Of a stretch of 64,000 bases of DNA, positions 1-8,492 are shown in pieces (positions within the stretch are counted from its first letter, which is position 1; each line of letters begins with the position of its first letter). The DNA comes from Desulfobulbus oralis (GTDB lineage: Bacteria; Desulfobacterota; Desulfobulbia; Desulfobulbales; Desulfobulbaceae): assembly GCF_002952055.1 (NCBI RefSeq), contig NZ_CP021255.1:1490851-1554850 (forward strand). The letters are read 5' to 3'. The notes under the pieces are model-generated. The model saw nothing but the letters and a program-made list of their open reading frames with translations. It made no database searches and was not told the DNA's origin. The position numbers were made by a program, and so were the translations under genes.

Positions 1-114
1 TTCCTCCACACTGTCCACTTCCAGCCCCAGCATGGTCAGATGGTCGGCGATTTGCGCCGGCGTGAGATCACCTGTGGAAGTAAATTGCCGGAGCCAGCTT
101 AGGGTGCATTTCAT
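1..114 (-). CDS. pheT: Phenylalanine-tRNA ligase beta subunit, N-terminus only (runs off window)
   Basis: The first 38 codons are present and read MKCTLSWLRQF... through LTMLGLEVDSVEE, the usual opening of bacterial PheT. ATG is at 112-114 and the gene continues beyond the window edge. It lies 96 nt after the pheS stop on the same strand, as expected for the two subunits of the alpha2-beta2 enzyme that charges tRNA-Phe. The identification rests on this short N-terminus plus the pheS neighbour. Confidence 0.88.
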   Translation of the reverse strand, partial: MKCTLSWLRQFTSTGDLTPAQIADHLTMLGLEVDSVEE

Positions 115-210
115 GGCAAAAACCTGTTATGCGTCGGAGCGCGTCTCAAAAGGAAAGGCGTGTACAGGGCAGGAGGCGCGAAAAGGGTGCAGAATCCGCT
201 GGCGCCGGCC

Positions 211-1221
211 TCAGAACTGGGAGAGAAAGCGCAGGTCGTTTTCGTAGTAGAGGCGGATGTCGTCGATGCCGTATTTCAGCATGGCAATGCGCTCCACGCC
301 CATGCCAAAGGCAAAGCCGGAATAGATATCCGGATCATAACCCACCTGGGAGAGCACCGCCGGGTGGATCAGCCCGGAACCCAGGATCTCCAGCCAGCCC
401 GTCTGTTTGCAGACCCGGCAGCCCTTGCCGCCGCACATGACGCAGGCGATGTCCACCTCGGCGCTGGGCTCGGTGAAGGGGAAAAAACTGGGCCGGAAAC
501 GGAGCGGCAGATCGCGGTGGAAGATGCGCCGGCTGAAGCTGGTGAGTACGCCTTTCAGATCGGCAAAGGACACGTTCCGATCCACCAGGAGCCCCTCCAC
601 CTGATGAAACATGGGCGTATGCGTGATGTCGGAATCGCAGCGGTAGACCTTGCCCGGCGCAATGTAACACAACGGCGGCTCCTGCTTTTCCATGATGCGC
701 GCCTGCATGGGCGAAGTGTGCGTGCGCAGCAGCAGGGAATCCGTGACATAGAAGGTGTCGTGCATGTCACGGGCCGGGTGGTGTTTGGGGATGTTGAGCG
801 CCTCGAAGTTGTAGTGGTCAGTCTCCACATCCGGGCCTTCGGCCACCGCAAAACCCATACCCGCAAAGATGGCGCAGATTTCCTCCATCACCTGGGTGAT
901 GGGATGCAGGGAGCCGAAGGGCAGGTAGCGGCCGGGCAGGCTGCAATCGATTCCTTGGAATTTCGGTCCGGCCAGGCTGCCCAATTCCTGCTTGCGTTCC
1001 TCGAAGCGGCGTTCGATTTCGGCCTTGATTTCGTTGGCCACCTGTCCAAGACGCGGCCGCTCTTCGGCAGGAACGCTGCCCAACTGGCGCAGGATGGCGG
1101 TCAACTGACCGCCTTTCCGACCCAGGTAGTTGACACGGAAGGCTTCCAGTGAGGCGCTGTCGCTGGTATGCTCCAGCGCATCCAGGGCTTCCTTTTGCAG
1201 CGCCCGGAGCTGTGTTTCCAT
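211..1221 (-). CDS. pheS: Phenylalanine-tRNA ligase alpha subunit
   Basis: 336 aa, normal length for bacterial PheS, the catalytic subunit that activates phenylalanine and loads it on tRNA-Phe in the cytoplasm. The N-terminal ~85 residues form the tRNA-binding coiled coil. The class II core begins near residue 100, with GSLHPITQ (103-110), HPARDMHDTFYV (148-159) and LLRTHTSPMQ (164-173). The class II motif 3 sequence GMGVERIAML lies near residue 310. The ATG at 1219-1221 is only 5 nt from the rplT stop, so the gene is probably co-transcribed with thrS-infC-rpmI-rplT. That order is the standard bacterial arrangement. Confidence 0.97.
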   Translation of the reverse strand: METQLRALQKEALDALEHTSDSASLEAFRVNYLGRKGGQLTAILRQLGSVPAEERPRLGQVANEIKAEIERRFEERKQELGSLAGPKFQGIDCSLPGRYLPFGSLHPITQVMEEICAIFAGMGFAVAEGPDVETDHYNFEALNIPKHHPARDMHDTFYVTDSLLLRTHTSPMQARIMEKQEPPLCYIAPGKVYRCDSDITHTPMFHQVEGLLVDRNVSFADLKGVLTSFSRRIFHRDLPLRFRPSFFPFTEPSAEVDIACVMCGGKGCRVCKQTGWLEILGSGLIHPAVLSQVGYDPDIYSGFAFGMGVERIAMLKYGIDDIRLYYENDLRFLSQF

Positions 1222-1226
1222 GGCGA

Positions 1227-1580
1227 TCAGGCGTTCTCCGCCGCGGCCTTGACCACGCTGCTGAAGGCATTCGGGTCGAGAATGGCCAGGTTGGAGAGGA
1301 CCTTACGGTCCAGCTCGATGGCGTTCTTATGCAGCCCGCAGATAAGGCGGCTGTAGGTGGTGCCGTTTTGTTTGGCAGCGGCGCTCAGCCGGGCAATCCA
1401 CAGTCTGCGGAAGTCGTGTTTTCTGTCGCGACGGTCGCGGTAGGCAAAACACAGGGAGCGGTCAACCGCTTCCGCGGCGGTCCGGTACAGACGATGCTTG
1501 CCACCGCGGTAGCCGCTGGCCATTGCGAGCACCTTGTTCCGTCTTCTCCGGGCCTTGAAGCCACGGGTCACTCGAGGCAT
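1227..1580 (-). CDS. rplT: 50S ribosomal protein L20
   Basis: 117 aa, the usual L20 length. It starts MPRVTRGFKARRRRNKVL, the conserved basic N-terminal tail that threads into 23S rRNA, followed by the globular part with SRLICGLHKNAIELDRKVL. The reading frame is open further upstream, but ATG 1578-1580 is chosen because family members begin with MPRV. L20 acts in early 50S assembly and in other bacteria represses its own operon by binding mRNA. No such site was identified here. Confidence 0.97.
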   Translation of the reverse strand: MPRVTRGFKARRRRNKVLAMASGYRGGKHRLYRTAAEAVDRSLCFAYRDRRDRKHDFRRLWIARLSAAAKQNGTTYSRLICGLHKNAIELDRKVLSNLAILDPNAFSSVVKAAAENA

Positions 1581-1646
1581 GGTATTTCTCCGTAAACGAG
1601 ATTGAAAAGATAAAACGCGCAGCTGCCCTGGGGCAGCGCGCTGCAA

Positions 1647-1844
1647 TTACAGATAGGGCAGCATCCGCCGCACGGTCTTCATGTCCGTACCGGCCACCAG
1701 GGTACGTTTGCGCAGATTGCGCTTCCGCTTGGTCGATTTCTTCGTGAGGATGTGGGAGGAAAAGGCCTTGCTCCGGCGAATCTTGCCGCTGCCGGTTGCC
1801 GTAAAACGCTTGGCCGCTCCCCTGTTGCTCTTCATTTTAGGCAT
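1647..1844 (-). CDS. rpmI: 50S ribosomal protein L35
   Basis: 65 aa, exactly typical for L35. It starts [14 protein letters not shown] and ends in the basic stretch [12 protein letters not shown] followed by [10 protein letters not shown]. The frame is open upstream, but the ATG at 1842-1844 gives the conserved N-terminus. It lies between infC (55 nt gap) and rplT (66 nt gap), the standard infC-rpmI-rplT order. In such operons L35 is co-regulated with L20. Confidence 0.97.
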   Translation of the reverse strand: MPKMKSNRGAAKRFTATGSGKIRRSKAFSSHILTKKSTKRKRNLRKRTLVAGTDMKTVRRMLPYL

Positions 1845-1899
1845 TGTCGTTCTCCTTATAGCGTCGCGATCGGGCGTGATTATGCCACCTGGGCCATGT

Positions 1900-2448
1900 T
1901 CAGGTTTTCGGGCCAACGAACATGACCAGCTGCCGGCCTTCCATTTTGGGCTCCTGCAGGATGCTGCAGTCGTCCCGGAGCATGTCGGCAATGTTTTGCA
2001 GGGCCTCGAGACCCAGGGTTTCCGCATAGACGATTTCACGGCCGCGAAAACGCATGGTCACCTTGACCTTGTTTTTCTCTTCCAGAAATTCCTTGATCTT
2101 GCGCAGCTTGAAGTTCAGATCGTGCTCCTCCGTCTTGGGCCGGAATTTGATCTCCCGGGTCTCGATGGTGGTTTGCTTTTTTCTGGCTTCCTGCTGCTTT
2201 TTTTTCAGCTCGTAGCGGAACTTGTCATAGTTCATGATCCGGCAAACCGGAGGATCCGCCTTGTCGGACACTTCAACCAGATCAAGATGCTGTTCATGGG
2301 CCATGGCCAGCGCCTCTCGCGCACTGACAATGCCAAGCTGCCCACCTTCGGGGCCAATGAGGCGCACTTCCCGGTAGGTAATTTCCTCGTTGACCCGGAT
2401 CTTCAGATCCTGATCGTCCGCTGTTTTTTTCGGGCCACGCTTTTTAAT
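1900..2448 (-). CDS. infC: Translation initiation factor IF-3 with AUU start codon
   Basis: 182 aa when read from an ATT codon at 2446-2448, matching the usual IF-3 length. A GTG start at 2365-2367 would remove the conserved N-terminal segment [18 protein letters not shown]. The N-domain ends near residue 80 with the linker helix [14 protein letters not shown], and the C-domain carries [11 protein letters not shown]-3 binds 30S subunits, blocks premature 50S joining and rejects non-canonical start codons. The AUU start therefore fits the classical autoregulation known from Escherichia coli. A strong AGGAGG lies 7 nt before ATT. Confidence 0.95.
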   Translation of the reverse strand: MKKRGPKKTADDQDLKIRVNEEITYREVRLIGPEGGQLGIVSAREALAMAHEQHLDLVEVSDKADPPVCRIMNYDKFRYELKKKQQEARKKQTTIETREIKFRPKTEEHDLNFKLRKIKEFLEEKNKVKVTMRFRGREIVYAETLGLEALQNIADMLRDDCSILQEPKMEGRQLVMFVGPKT

Positions 2449-2461
2449 TGCCGTTCCTCCT
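2446..2461 (-). promoter_or_regulatory. infC ribosome binding site with AUU start
   Basis: The minus strand reads AGGAGG, then AACGGCA (7 nt), then ATT. The perfect Shine-Dalgarno sequence fixes the start, since no ATG, GTG or TTG in frame gives a full-length IF-3. IF-3 disfavours AUU initiation, so the site should act as a translational autoregulatory switch. That last point is inferred from family knowledge. Confidence 0.85.
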
Positions 2462-2472
2462 GAGATGTTTTT

Positions 2473-4401
2473 TCAGGCCTTGAGGTGCGCCGAACATTCT
2501 TCCTGCACCATCTTCGCAAAGGCCTCCGGGGACATGGCCGGCAGGTTTTCGCCGTCCCGCCTGCGCACGGTGATGGTGCCGCCCGCCTTTTCCCGTTCGC
2601 CGGCGATGAGCATGTAGGGCACCTTCATCAACTGGGCCTCACGGATCTTGTAGTTGAGCTTTTCGTTGCGCAGATCCTTTTCCACCCGCACGCCCATACT
2701 GCGGAGCTGCTCGTAGACACGGTGACACCAGTCGGCCTGCTCGTCGGTGATGTTCATGATGCGGGCCTGCTCCGGAGCCATCCAGACCGGAAATGCGCCG
2801 GCATAATGCTCGATCAAAACGCCGATGAAGCGCTCCAGAGAGCCCATCAGCGCCCGGTGAATCATGATGGGCTGATGTTCGGCTCCATCCTCGCCGGCAT
2901 AGCTCATGGCGAAGCGCTCGGGCAGGTTGAAGTCCACCTGAATGGTGGAGCACTGCCAGGAGCGGTTGAGCTGGTCCTTGATTTTGATATCGATTTTCGG
3001 ACCGTAGAACACCCCTTCGCCGGGATCGATGCTGTAGGCCATATGCATCCGCTCCAAGGCCTGCTTGAGGGCATCGGTGGCCAGGGCCCAGTTGGCGTCG
3101 GAGCCCACGTACTTTTCCGGCCGCGTGGACAGATAGACGTCATAGCGGTCGAAACCGAAGGTTTTCAGAATGTGCTGATTCAGGCGAATGATGTTGTAAA
3201 TTTCGTCCTGCAACTGCTCCGGCAGGCAGAAAATGTGGGCGTCATCCTGGGTGAAGCCACGTACACGCATCAGGCCGTGCAGCGCACCGGTACGCTCATA
3301 GCGGTAGACCGTGCCCAGTTCGCACCAGCGGATGGGGAAGTCCCGGTAGCTGTGGGGCTCGGCCTTGTACACGCCGATATGGAAGGGGCAGTTCATCGGC
3401 TTGAGCTGGTAGGGCACCTCGTCGATGACCATGGGCGCATACATGTTTTCGCTGTAGAAGTCCGCGTGGCCGGAGGTCTTCCACAGGTCATGCCGCGCGA
3501 TGTGCGGCGTGTACAGGAGCTGGTAAGCGTTCCTGTAATGCTCGTCCTTCCAGTAGTCCTCGATCAGCCGGCGAAGCAGTGCGCCCCGGGGCTGCCAGAG
3601 AATGAGGCCCGGCCCGATATCGTCCTGAATCGTGAAAAGGCCCAACTGCCTGCCCAGCTTGCGGTGGTCGCGTTTTTTGGCCTCCTCGAGCCGGTACAGA
3701 TAGGCCTGCAGTTCCTTTTCGCTGGGAAAGGCGGTGCCATAGATGCGGGTCAGCATCTGGCGATGCTCGTCGCCGCGCCAGTAGGAACCGGCCACGCGCA
3801 GGAGCTTGAAGACCTTGATCCATGAGGTGTCGGGCACGTGGGGGCCACGGCAGAGATCTGCAAAATCGCCCTGGCTGTAGAGACTGACCGTCTCCGCCTC
3901 CATGTCCTGCAGGAGTTCCACCTTGTAGGGTTCGTCCTGGGCCCTGAAAAAATCCAGCGCCTCGGCCTTGCTGAGTTCCCGGCGGGTAATGGGCAGGGCG
4001 GCAGCGGCCAGCTCAGCCATTTTTGCTTCGATACGCTCAAAGTCTTCCGGGCTGAAGGGCACGGGACGGTCAAAATCATAGTAAAAACCATCCTCGATGG
4101 CGGGGCCAATGGCGACCTTGACTTCCTTGCCGAACAGAATCTTGACGGCCTGTGCCATAAGGTGGGCTGCGGAGTGCCTGAGAATTTCGAGGCCCGCTTC
4201 GGAGTCCGCAACGATGGGCTCGATCGTGGCGTCGGCATGCAGGGGCGTTGCCAAATCGACCAGGTGACCATTTACTGTGGCCGCAAGAATGGTCTTGCGT
4301 TTTTTGCCAGAAACCAGCTCGGCCAGCGCATCGGCAAGGCGTACGCCGTCCGGGAAGTTTTTGCCCGCTCCACTGGCGACGGAAACAGTAATCTCAGCCA
4401 T
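2473..4401 (-). CDS. thrS: Threonine-tRNA ligase
   Basis: 642 aa, normal for bacterial ThrRS. The N-terminal TGS domain covers about residues 1-62. The editing domain contains HSAAHLMAQ with H76 and H80. The class II catalytic core carries WCELGTVYRYE (motif 2), QPIMIHRALMGS and the C-terminal anticodon-binding domain. A TTG three codons upstream is possible, but ATG 4399-4401 gives the family-like start MAEITVSV. It is first in the translation operon, 24 nt before infC, and downstream of a terminator that isolates it from tRNA-Val. The enzyme charges tRNA-Thr and deacylates Ser-tRNA-Thr. Confidence 0.97.
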   Translation of the reverse strand: MAEITVSVASGAGKNFPDGVRLADALAELVSGKKRKTILAATVNGHLVDLATPLHADATIEPIVADSEAGLEILRHSAAHLMAQAVKILFGKEVKVAIGPAIEDGFYYDFDRPVPFSPEDFERIEAKMAELAAAALPITRRELSKAEALDFFRAQDEPYKVELLQDMEAETVSLYSQGDFADLCRGPHVPDTSWIKVFKLLRVAGSYWRGDEHRQMLTRIYGTAFPSEKELQAYLYRLEEAKKRDHRKLGRQLGLFTIQDDIGPGLILWQPRGALLRRLIEDYWKDEHYRNAYQLLYTPHIARHDLWKTSGHADFYSENMYAPMVIDEVPYQLKPMNCPFHIGVYKAEPHSYRDFPIRWCELGTVYRYERTGALHGLMRVRGFTQDDAHIFCLPEQLQDEIYNIIRLNQHILKTFGFDRYDVYLSTRPEKYVGSDANWALATDALKQALERMHMAYSIDPGEGVFYGPKIDIKIKDQLNRSWQCSTIQVDFNLPERFAMSYAGEDGAEHQPIMIHRALMGSLERFIGVLIEHYAGAFPVWMAPEQARIMNITDEQADWCHRVYEQLRSMGVRVEKDLRNEKLNYKIREAQLMKVPYMLIAGEREKAGGTITVRRRDGENLPAMSPEAFAKMVQEECSAHLKA

Positions 4402-4422
4402 AGCCTGCAATACAAAGATGGC

Positions 4423-4477
4423 AAAAAGAAAGGCTAACAGGCAGAAGGCCCTTGACGAACCTTCTGCATCCTAGCCT
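4423..4477 (-). terminator. Rho-independent terminator of tRNA-Val
   Basis: On the minus strand, AGGCTA...TAGCCT (4472-4477 / 4431-4436) encloses an 8-bp stem GCAGAAGG/CCTTCTGC (4460-4467 / 4441-4448). A T-rich run TTTCTTTTT follows. It sits directly after the tRNA and before thrS. Confidence 0.75.
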
Positions 4478-4483
4478 GTGTAT

Positions 4484-4558
4484 TGGTAGGCGCGGACGGG
4501 GTCGAACCGACGACATCTACCACGTCAAGGTAGCGCTCTCCCACTGAGCTACGCGCCT
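4484..4558 (-). tRNA. tRNA-Val (anticodon GAC)
   Basis: 75 nt including an encoded CCA (4484-4486). The acceptor stem is AGGCGCG/CGCGCCT, the D arm contains GTAGCTCAGTGGGAGAGC, and the anticodon stem CTACC/GGTAG encloses loop TTGACGT with anticodon GAC. The T loop is TTCGACC. One T-T mismatch appears in the T stem. Confidence 0.93.
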
Positions 4559-4716
4559 GTACAAATCATCTAAGAATGAGTTTGTCTTTCTAAAGTACTG
4601 TTCGCCAAAAAGCAAGGCAAAACTGGAAGGCCGGTGGATTTTTGCCGGAACACCCCTGGCGCCTGCGGGCAGGGTTTGAAAAAAAATGTCCTGTTTTATA
4701 AAAAGTATTGAAAATA

Positions 4717-4747
4717 TTGCCGGCTTTTTGGCAGTTCGGTTTATACT
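4717..4747 (+). promoter_or_regulatory. Possible sigma-70 promoter for the LysR gene
   Basis: TTGCCG at 4717-4722 and TATACT at 4742-4747, with a long 19-nt spacer, 37 nt before the LysR start. The surroundings are AT-rich compared with coding DNA. The spacing is not optimal, so this is only a candidate. Confidence 0.35.
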
Positions 4748-4784
4748 GGGACACACTGCTTCATGAAGTGCCGGAGGTGATGGC

Positions 4785-5750
4785 ATGTCGATTACTTTCA
4801 GACAGTTGAAAATTTTTGCGGTTGTGGCTGAAACCAATCAGGTCACCCGTGCCAGCAAGCAACTGGAGCTGACACAGTCGGCTGTCAGCATGGCTTTGGC
4901 CGAGCTGGAAAACCAACTGGGCGGGCCGCTTTTTGATCGTCACGGCCGCAGTCTGCTGCTGAACGATCGCGGCCGCTATCTTTTACCCCATGCCAGGGAC
5001 ATGCTGCATCGCGCTTCCGTGGTGGAAGCCGTGCTGACCGGCCGGCAGGATGCGGTGGCCGGCGTGCTGCACATCGTAGCCAGCACCACGCTTGGCAACT
5101 ACGTCTTGCCCTACCTGATGGGCGCCTTTATGCGGAAGTATCCCGAGGCCCATATCAACATGCTGGTGGTGAACACGCTCCAGACCGAGCGCCTGGTGGC
5201 CAAGGGACAGGCGGACCTGGGCTTTATCGAGGGCGATATCAATGTGGAGTGTCTGGTGGCCACGCCCTGGTTTGCCGACGAGATGTGCATCATCGTGGGC
5301 CCGCAGCATCCACTGGCCGGGCAGAAGTCCTTTCGCATTCCAGGCGATCTGAAAAAGACCAGTTGGGTCATGCGGGAAGAGGGATCCGGTACGGCGGAAT
5401 TCTTCAGCAAACGTCTGGGCCGCCACGCCCGCAGCCTCAATGTCATTACCAGAACCGGCTATACCGAAGCCATCAAGAAAGAAGTCGAGGTCGGCGTGGG
5501 TGCGGCCTGCCTGTCCCGACTGACAGTGGCCCGCGAGGTGGAAGCCGGCTGGCTGCGGCTCTTGGACATCGAGGGCATCAACAAGAGCCGCCAGTTCTGG
5601 TTTATCCAGCACGAGGACAAGGTCGTGACCCGGCTTATGGCAGAATTCCTGCGCTTCTGCGAAAACGCGGTGCAGAAGCAACTGGACACGGCGACGCTGA
5701 GTTCGCCGTGGAAGCTGCAGGCCCTCCTGGATGCCCAGCCCCAGGGCTGA
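4785..5750 (+). CDS. LysR-family transcriptional regulator
   Basis: 321 aa, typical LTTR size. The N-terminal winged helix-turn-helix spans about residues 1-60 (RQLKIFAVVAETNQVTRASK, then LTQSAVSMALAELENQLG and LFDRHGRSLLL). A LysR substrate-binding domain follows from about residue 90, beginning with GVLHIVASTTLGNYVLPYL. The start is supported by CGGAGGTGAT about 5 nt upstream. The effector and targets cannot be read from the sequence. It stands alone, followed by corA after 185 nt, and may regulate nearby or distant genes. LTTR identity is firm, function unknown. Confidence 0.93.
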   Translation: MSITFRQLKIFAVVAETNQVTRASKQLELTQSAVSMALAELENQLGGPLFDRHGRSLLLNDRGRYLLPHARDMLHRASVVEAVLTGRQDAVAGVLHIVASTTLGNYVLPYLMGAFMRKYPEAHINMLVVNTLQTERLVAKGQADLGFIEGDINVECLVATPWFADEMCIIVGPQHPLAGQKSFRIPGDLKKTSWVMREEGSGTAEFFSKRLGRHARSLNVITRTGYTEAIKKEVEVGVGAACLSRLTVAREVEAGWLRLLDIEGINKSRQFWFIQHEDKVVTRLMAEFLRFCENAVQKQLDTATLSSPWKLQALLDAQPQG

Positions 5751-5791
5751 GACTGGCGGCAAATCCCATAGGCGGGGCGGGGAGAACAGGA

Positions 5792-5821
5792 TTGACTTTT
5801 GCAGCCCCTATCGCCTATACA
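5792..5821 (+). promoter_or_regulatory. Likely sigma-70 promoter for corA
   Basis: TTGACT at 5792-5797, an 18-nt spacer, and TATACA at 5816-5821. It lies 115 nt before the corA ATG in the LysR-corA gap. Confidence 0.5.
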
Positions 5822-5935
5822 GTCCCCGTTTTGAGCGCTCCCGGCGCGCTGCGGGCTTGCCCGTGGCACATCGGAAGTGCGGCGGGGCGATGAGGTTCCG
5901 GGCAGATTGGGCCGAATTCACGCGGGAGCAGCACC

Positions 5936-6868
5936 ATGGTCAACTACTATTACCTCGACCGCACCTTTGTGCGGATGGAAAGCGGGGAGAATCCGGATGT
6001 CCAGAATGTGTTCTGGGTGGATCTGGTCAGCCCGAGCATCGAAGAAATGCGGCAGGTGGAGCACGATTTCAATGTGGAGCTCTTTACCAAGCAGGAAAGC
6101 GAGGAGATCGAAAGCAGTTCCAAGTATGCTGAGACTGAGGATGAAATCGGCATCAACATGAACTTTCTGGTGCCCGAGGATGGCAATTTTGCCATTGACC
6201 CGGTTTCCTTCATTCTGAAGGACAAAATCCTGTTCACCCAAAGAAACCGGGATCTGCACACCTTTACCGAGACCAGCCGCCGCCTGCGCAGCATCAAGCC
6301 CGTTGACGGCGACGACATCTTTCTCTCTATTCTGGATATCCGCATCGATTACGATGCCGACCTGATCGAAAGCATCACCGACCAGATTACCTACATTACC
6401 CGGGCCATGGTGCGGGACAAGTCTCCAGACCGGCAGATCCTTCTGGACATCACCCAGTTGCAGGAAACCACCATTGCCATCCGTGAAAACATCGTGGAAA
6501 AACAACGCATTCTCTCCTCACTCCTCAAAAGCAAGATGTTTCCCAAGGAAGACTACGAGAAGATGCGTATCATGATGAAGGACGTGGGCTCGCTGCTGGA
6601 TCACACCTCCTTCAATTTCGAGCGCCTGGAGTTTCTGCAGGCCAGCTTCCTGGGTCTGGTGGATATGGAGCAGAACCGGATCATCAAGATCTTTACCGTT
6701 GTCACCGTGATCTTTATGCCGCCGACCCTGATTGCCAGCGCCTATGGCATGAACTTCCGCAACATGCCCGAGCTGAACACCGAGTGGGGCTATCCCTTTG
6801 CCCTGCTGCTGATGTTCTGCTCCTCCATTTTCACCCTGTGGTTTTTCCGGCGTAAACAGTGGCTCTAG
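5936..6868 (+). CDS. corA: CorA-family magnesium/cobalt transport protein
   Basis: 310 aa. A large cytoplasmic N-domain precedes a long helix and two C-terminal membrane segments (about 247-268 and 287-305). The family signature GMN is present as YGMNFRNMPE at 270-279, and the tail RRKQWL is basic as in CorA. CorA pentamers mediate Mg2+ (and Co2+/Ni2+) influx across the inner membrane. The start is ATG 5936 after GGGAGCAGCACC. It forms a short transcription unit with its own promoter candidate. The exact ion cannot be decided from sequence. Confidence 0.94.
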   Translation: MVNYYYLDRTFVRMESGENPDVQNVFWVDLVSPSIEEMRQVEHDFNVELFTKQESEEIESSSKYAETEDEIGINMNFLVPEDGNFAIDPVSFILKDKILFTQRNRDLHTFTETSRRLRSIKPVDGDDIFLSILDIRIDYDADLIESITDQITYITRAMVRDKSPDRQILLDITQLQETTIAIRENIVEKQRILSSLLKSKMFPKEDYEKMRIMMKDVGSLLDHTSFNFERLEFLQASFLGLVDMEQNRIIKIFTVVTVIFMPPTLIASAYGMNFRNMPELNTEWGYPFALLLMFCSSIFTLWFFRRKQWL

Positions 6869-6987
6869 GCCGGAACTGGGCTCCTCGCCCAGGGCTGGAC
6901 GGCCCGGAACGAGAACGGCTCCTCCGGAAGAAAGCAGGCGTCTGGTCCTGGATTGCTCTCGAATCGTCATGTCGGAGGGACGTACAG

Positions 6988-7074
6988 ATGGGGAAAATCA
7001 CGGAGCATTATGGAGAGGCGGACACCCTGTCCATGATGTTGCAGACGGGCGCCAATCCATTCCCAAAAGGTTAG
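6988..7074 (+). CDS. Candidate 28-aa small protein downstream of corA
   Basis: ATG at 6988 is preceded by GGAGGG with 8-nt spacing. The 28 codons begin MGKITEHYGEADTLSMM and end TGANPFPKG. A hairpin with a T-tract follows 20 nt later, so the ORF would share the corA transcript. No recognisable domain or membrane segment. Support is only the ribosome binding site and the position before the terminator. Confidence 0.3.
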   Translation: MGKITEHYGEADTLSMMLQTGANPFPKG

Positions 7075-7094
7075 CCGTCTCACGATTCGTTCAG

Positions 7095-7123
7095 GCCGAC
7101 GCCGCCTTGTGGCGCGGCTTTTT
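7095..7123 (+). terminator. Terminator downstream of corA
   Basis: The stem GCCGACGCC / GGCGCGGC (one bulged A) with loop GCCTTGT is followed by TTTTT. It ends the corA unit and argues against starting the next gene at 7109, inside the hairpin. Confidence 0.6.
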
Positions 7124-7195
7124 CAGGCCTTCGCCGGCACTGCCCCTGTGTCCAGAAAACCGCAGCTTCCCGGATGCACTGTCCTTCATTTTGTC

Positions 7196-8164
7196 ATGCC
7201 CTTTTGTAAACCGAACTCCCAAAGCGCCCTGGCCGCACATTTCGGCATCTTTTCGGCCTGCCTCATCTGGGGCCTGATGGCGCCCCTGGCCAAGGACGCC
7301 ATGATCAGCGGCATTGACAGCGTGAGCATGGTGTTCTTTCGGGTTCTGGGCGGGGCTGCGCTTTTCTGGCTGAGTTCGCTCTTCCTGCCACGGGAGCCTG
7401 TCCCGCTTCGGGACAGGTTGCTCTTCATTCCGGCAGCCGTTTTCGGGCTGGTGTGCAACCAGTGCTGCTTCATCGTGGGGCTCAGTATTACCTCGCCCAT
7501 CAATGCCAGTATTGTGACCACCTCGCTGCCCATCTTTGCCATGCTGTTTGCGTTCTTTATCCTGAAGGAACCCCTTACGGCCAAAAAGTGCGGTGGCGTG
7601 GCCCTGGGCTGTCTGGGCGCGGTGACGCTGATTGTGACCAGCGCCTCGGCTGCGGACGCCAGGGTGGGCCGGGTGCAGGGCGATCTGCTCGTGCTGGCGG
7701 CGCAGTGTTCCTATGCGCTGTTTCTCTCGCTGTTCAACCACCTTGTCCGCAAATACTCGGTGGTCACGGTCAACAAGTGGATGTTCCTCTGGGGCACGCT
7801 TTTGATCTGGCCCTTTACGGGCCAGCACGTAGTTGCCCTCGAGTGGCGCAGCGTGGCTTGGCAGACCTGGAGCGAAACCGCCTATGTCGTGCTTTTCGGC
7901 ACCTATCTGGGCTATATTCTGCTGATCAGGGCGCAAAGGGTGCTCAGACCCACAGTGGTGTCCGTCTACAACTACGTGCAGCCGATGGTTTCGGTCATGG
8001 TATCGGCTCTGATGGGACTGAGCGTCTTCAAAGCGTCCCAGGCATTGGCCGTGCTGCTGGTTTTCTGCGGCGTCTGGCTTGTCATCACCTCCAAAAGCCG
8101 GGCAGAGCTGGAAAGGGAAAAACTGCTCAAACAGGAGCCCGCGCGTTCGCACCCGGCCATCTGA
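7196..8164 (+). CDS. EamA/DMT-superfamily transporter
   Basis: 322 aa with about ten hydrophobic segments arranged as two EamA repeats. The first opens with GIFSACLIWGLMAPLAKDAM and the second begins near residue 165 (LLVLAAQCSYALFLSLFNH). This is the drug/metabolite transporter fold of inner-membrane exporters of amino acids or other metabolites. The frame is open back to 7109, but that start lies within the corA terminator. ATG 7196 gives a normal family N-terminus. No substrate can be assigned. Confidence 0.88.
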   Translation: MPFCKPNSQSALAAHFGIFSACLIWGLMAPLAKDAMISGIDSVSMVFFRVLGGAALFWLSSLFLPREPVPLRDRLLFIPAAVFGLVCNQCCFIVGLSITSPINASIVTTSLPIFAMLFAFFILKEPLTAKKCGGVALGCLGAVTLIVTSASAADARVGRVQGDLLVLAAQCSYALFLSLFNHLVRKYSVVTVNKWMFLWGTLLIWPFTGQHVVALEWRSVAWQTWSETAYVVLFGTYLGYILLIRAQRVLRPTVVSVYNYVQPMVSVMVSALMGLSVFKASQALAVLLVFCGVWLVITSKSRAELEREKLLKQEPARSHPAI

Positions 8165-8492
8165 TGCCGGCAGGGTGCCGCTTCGGCCACCTTGCCTGCA
8201 TTGTGGTCGTTATTTTTTGACATTATTATGACTGGCCACATCACAGGCGGTTTGAGCTTTGCAGAGCCAATTTTCTGCAACAAACGGGTGTTCATCATTT
8301 TTGTCCTGCAAGGGGCAATGAGCGGGCACGCTGCCACACGCAGAAAGCGGACAGTGGCATTTGACCACCTGGCAAAACTGATTAAAGAAGGAAACAGCAC
8401 TATTGCATTCACCCGAAACGGTCAGACCCTGTTTCATATACCACCACGCACGGTACAGGGGGAACATGCGGCAAGGATAGGGAGGAATCGCC
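8165..8492. other. Intergenic region between the EamA transporter and cfa
   Basis: 328 nt without a convincing gene. A hairpin directly after the transporter stop pairs GGCAGGGTGCC (8169-8179) with GGCCACCTTGCC (8185-8196) and may attenuate or terminate. TTGACA occurs at 8217-8222 but has no good -10 at standard spacing. An ORF through this region runs into cfa in the wrong frame and was not accepted. Confidence 0.5.

Noticed and set aside
160-1152. 330-codon plus-strand open frame opposite pheS
   Set aside because: Antisense shadow of a highly conserved synthetase gene; no ribosome binding site and no domain.
4402-4483. T-box leader upstream of thrS
   Set aside because: The only structure is a hairpin with a T-run directly after tRNA-Val, which terminates the tRNA. 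No T-box or specifier-loop sequence is present.
7109-7195. Upstream extension of the EamA transporter by 29 codons
   Set aside because: The first codon lies inside the corA terminator hairpin, and the extra residues are not family-like.
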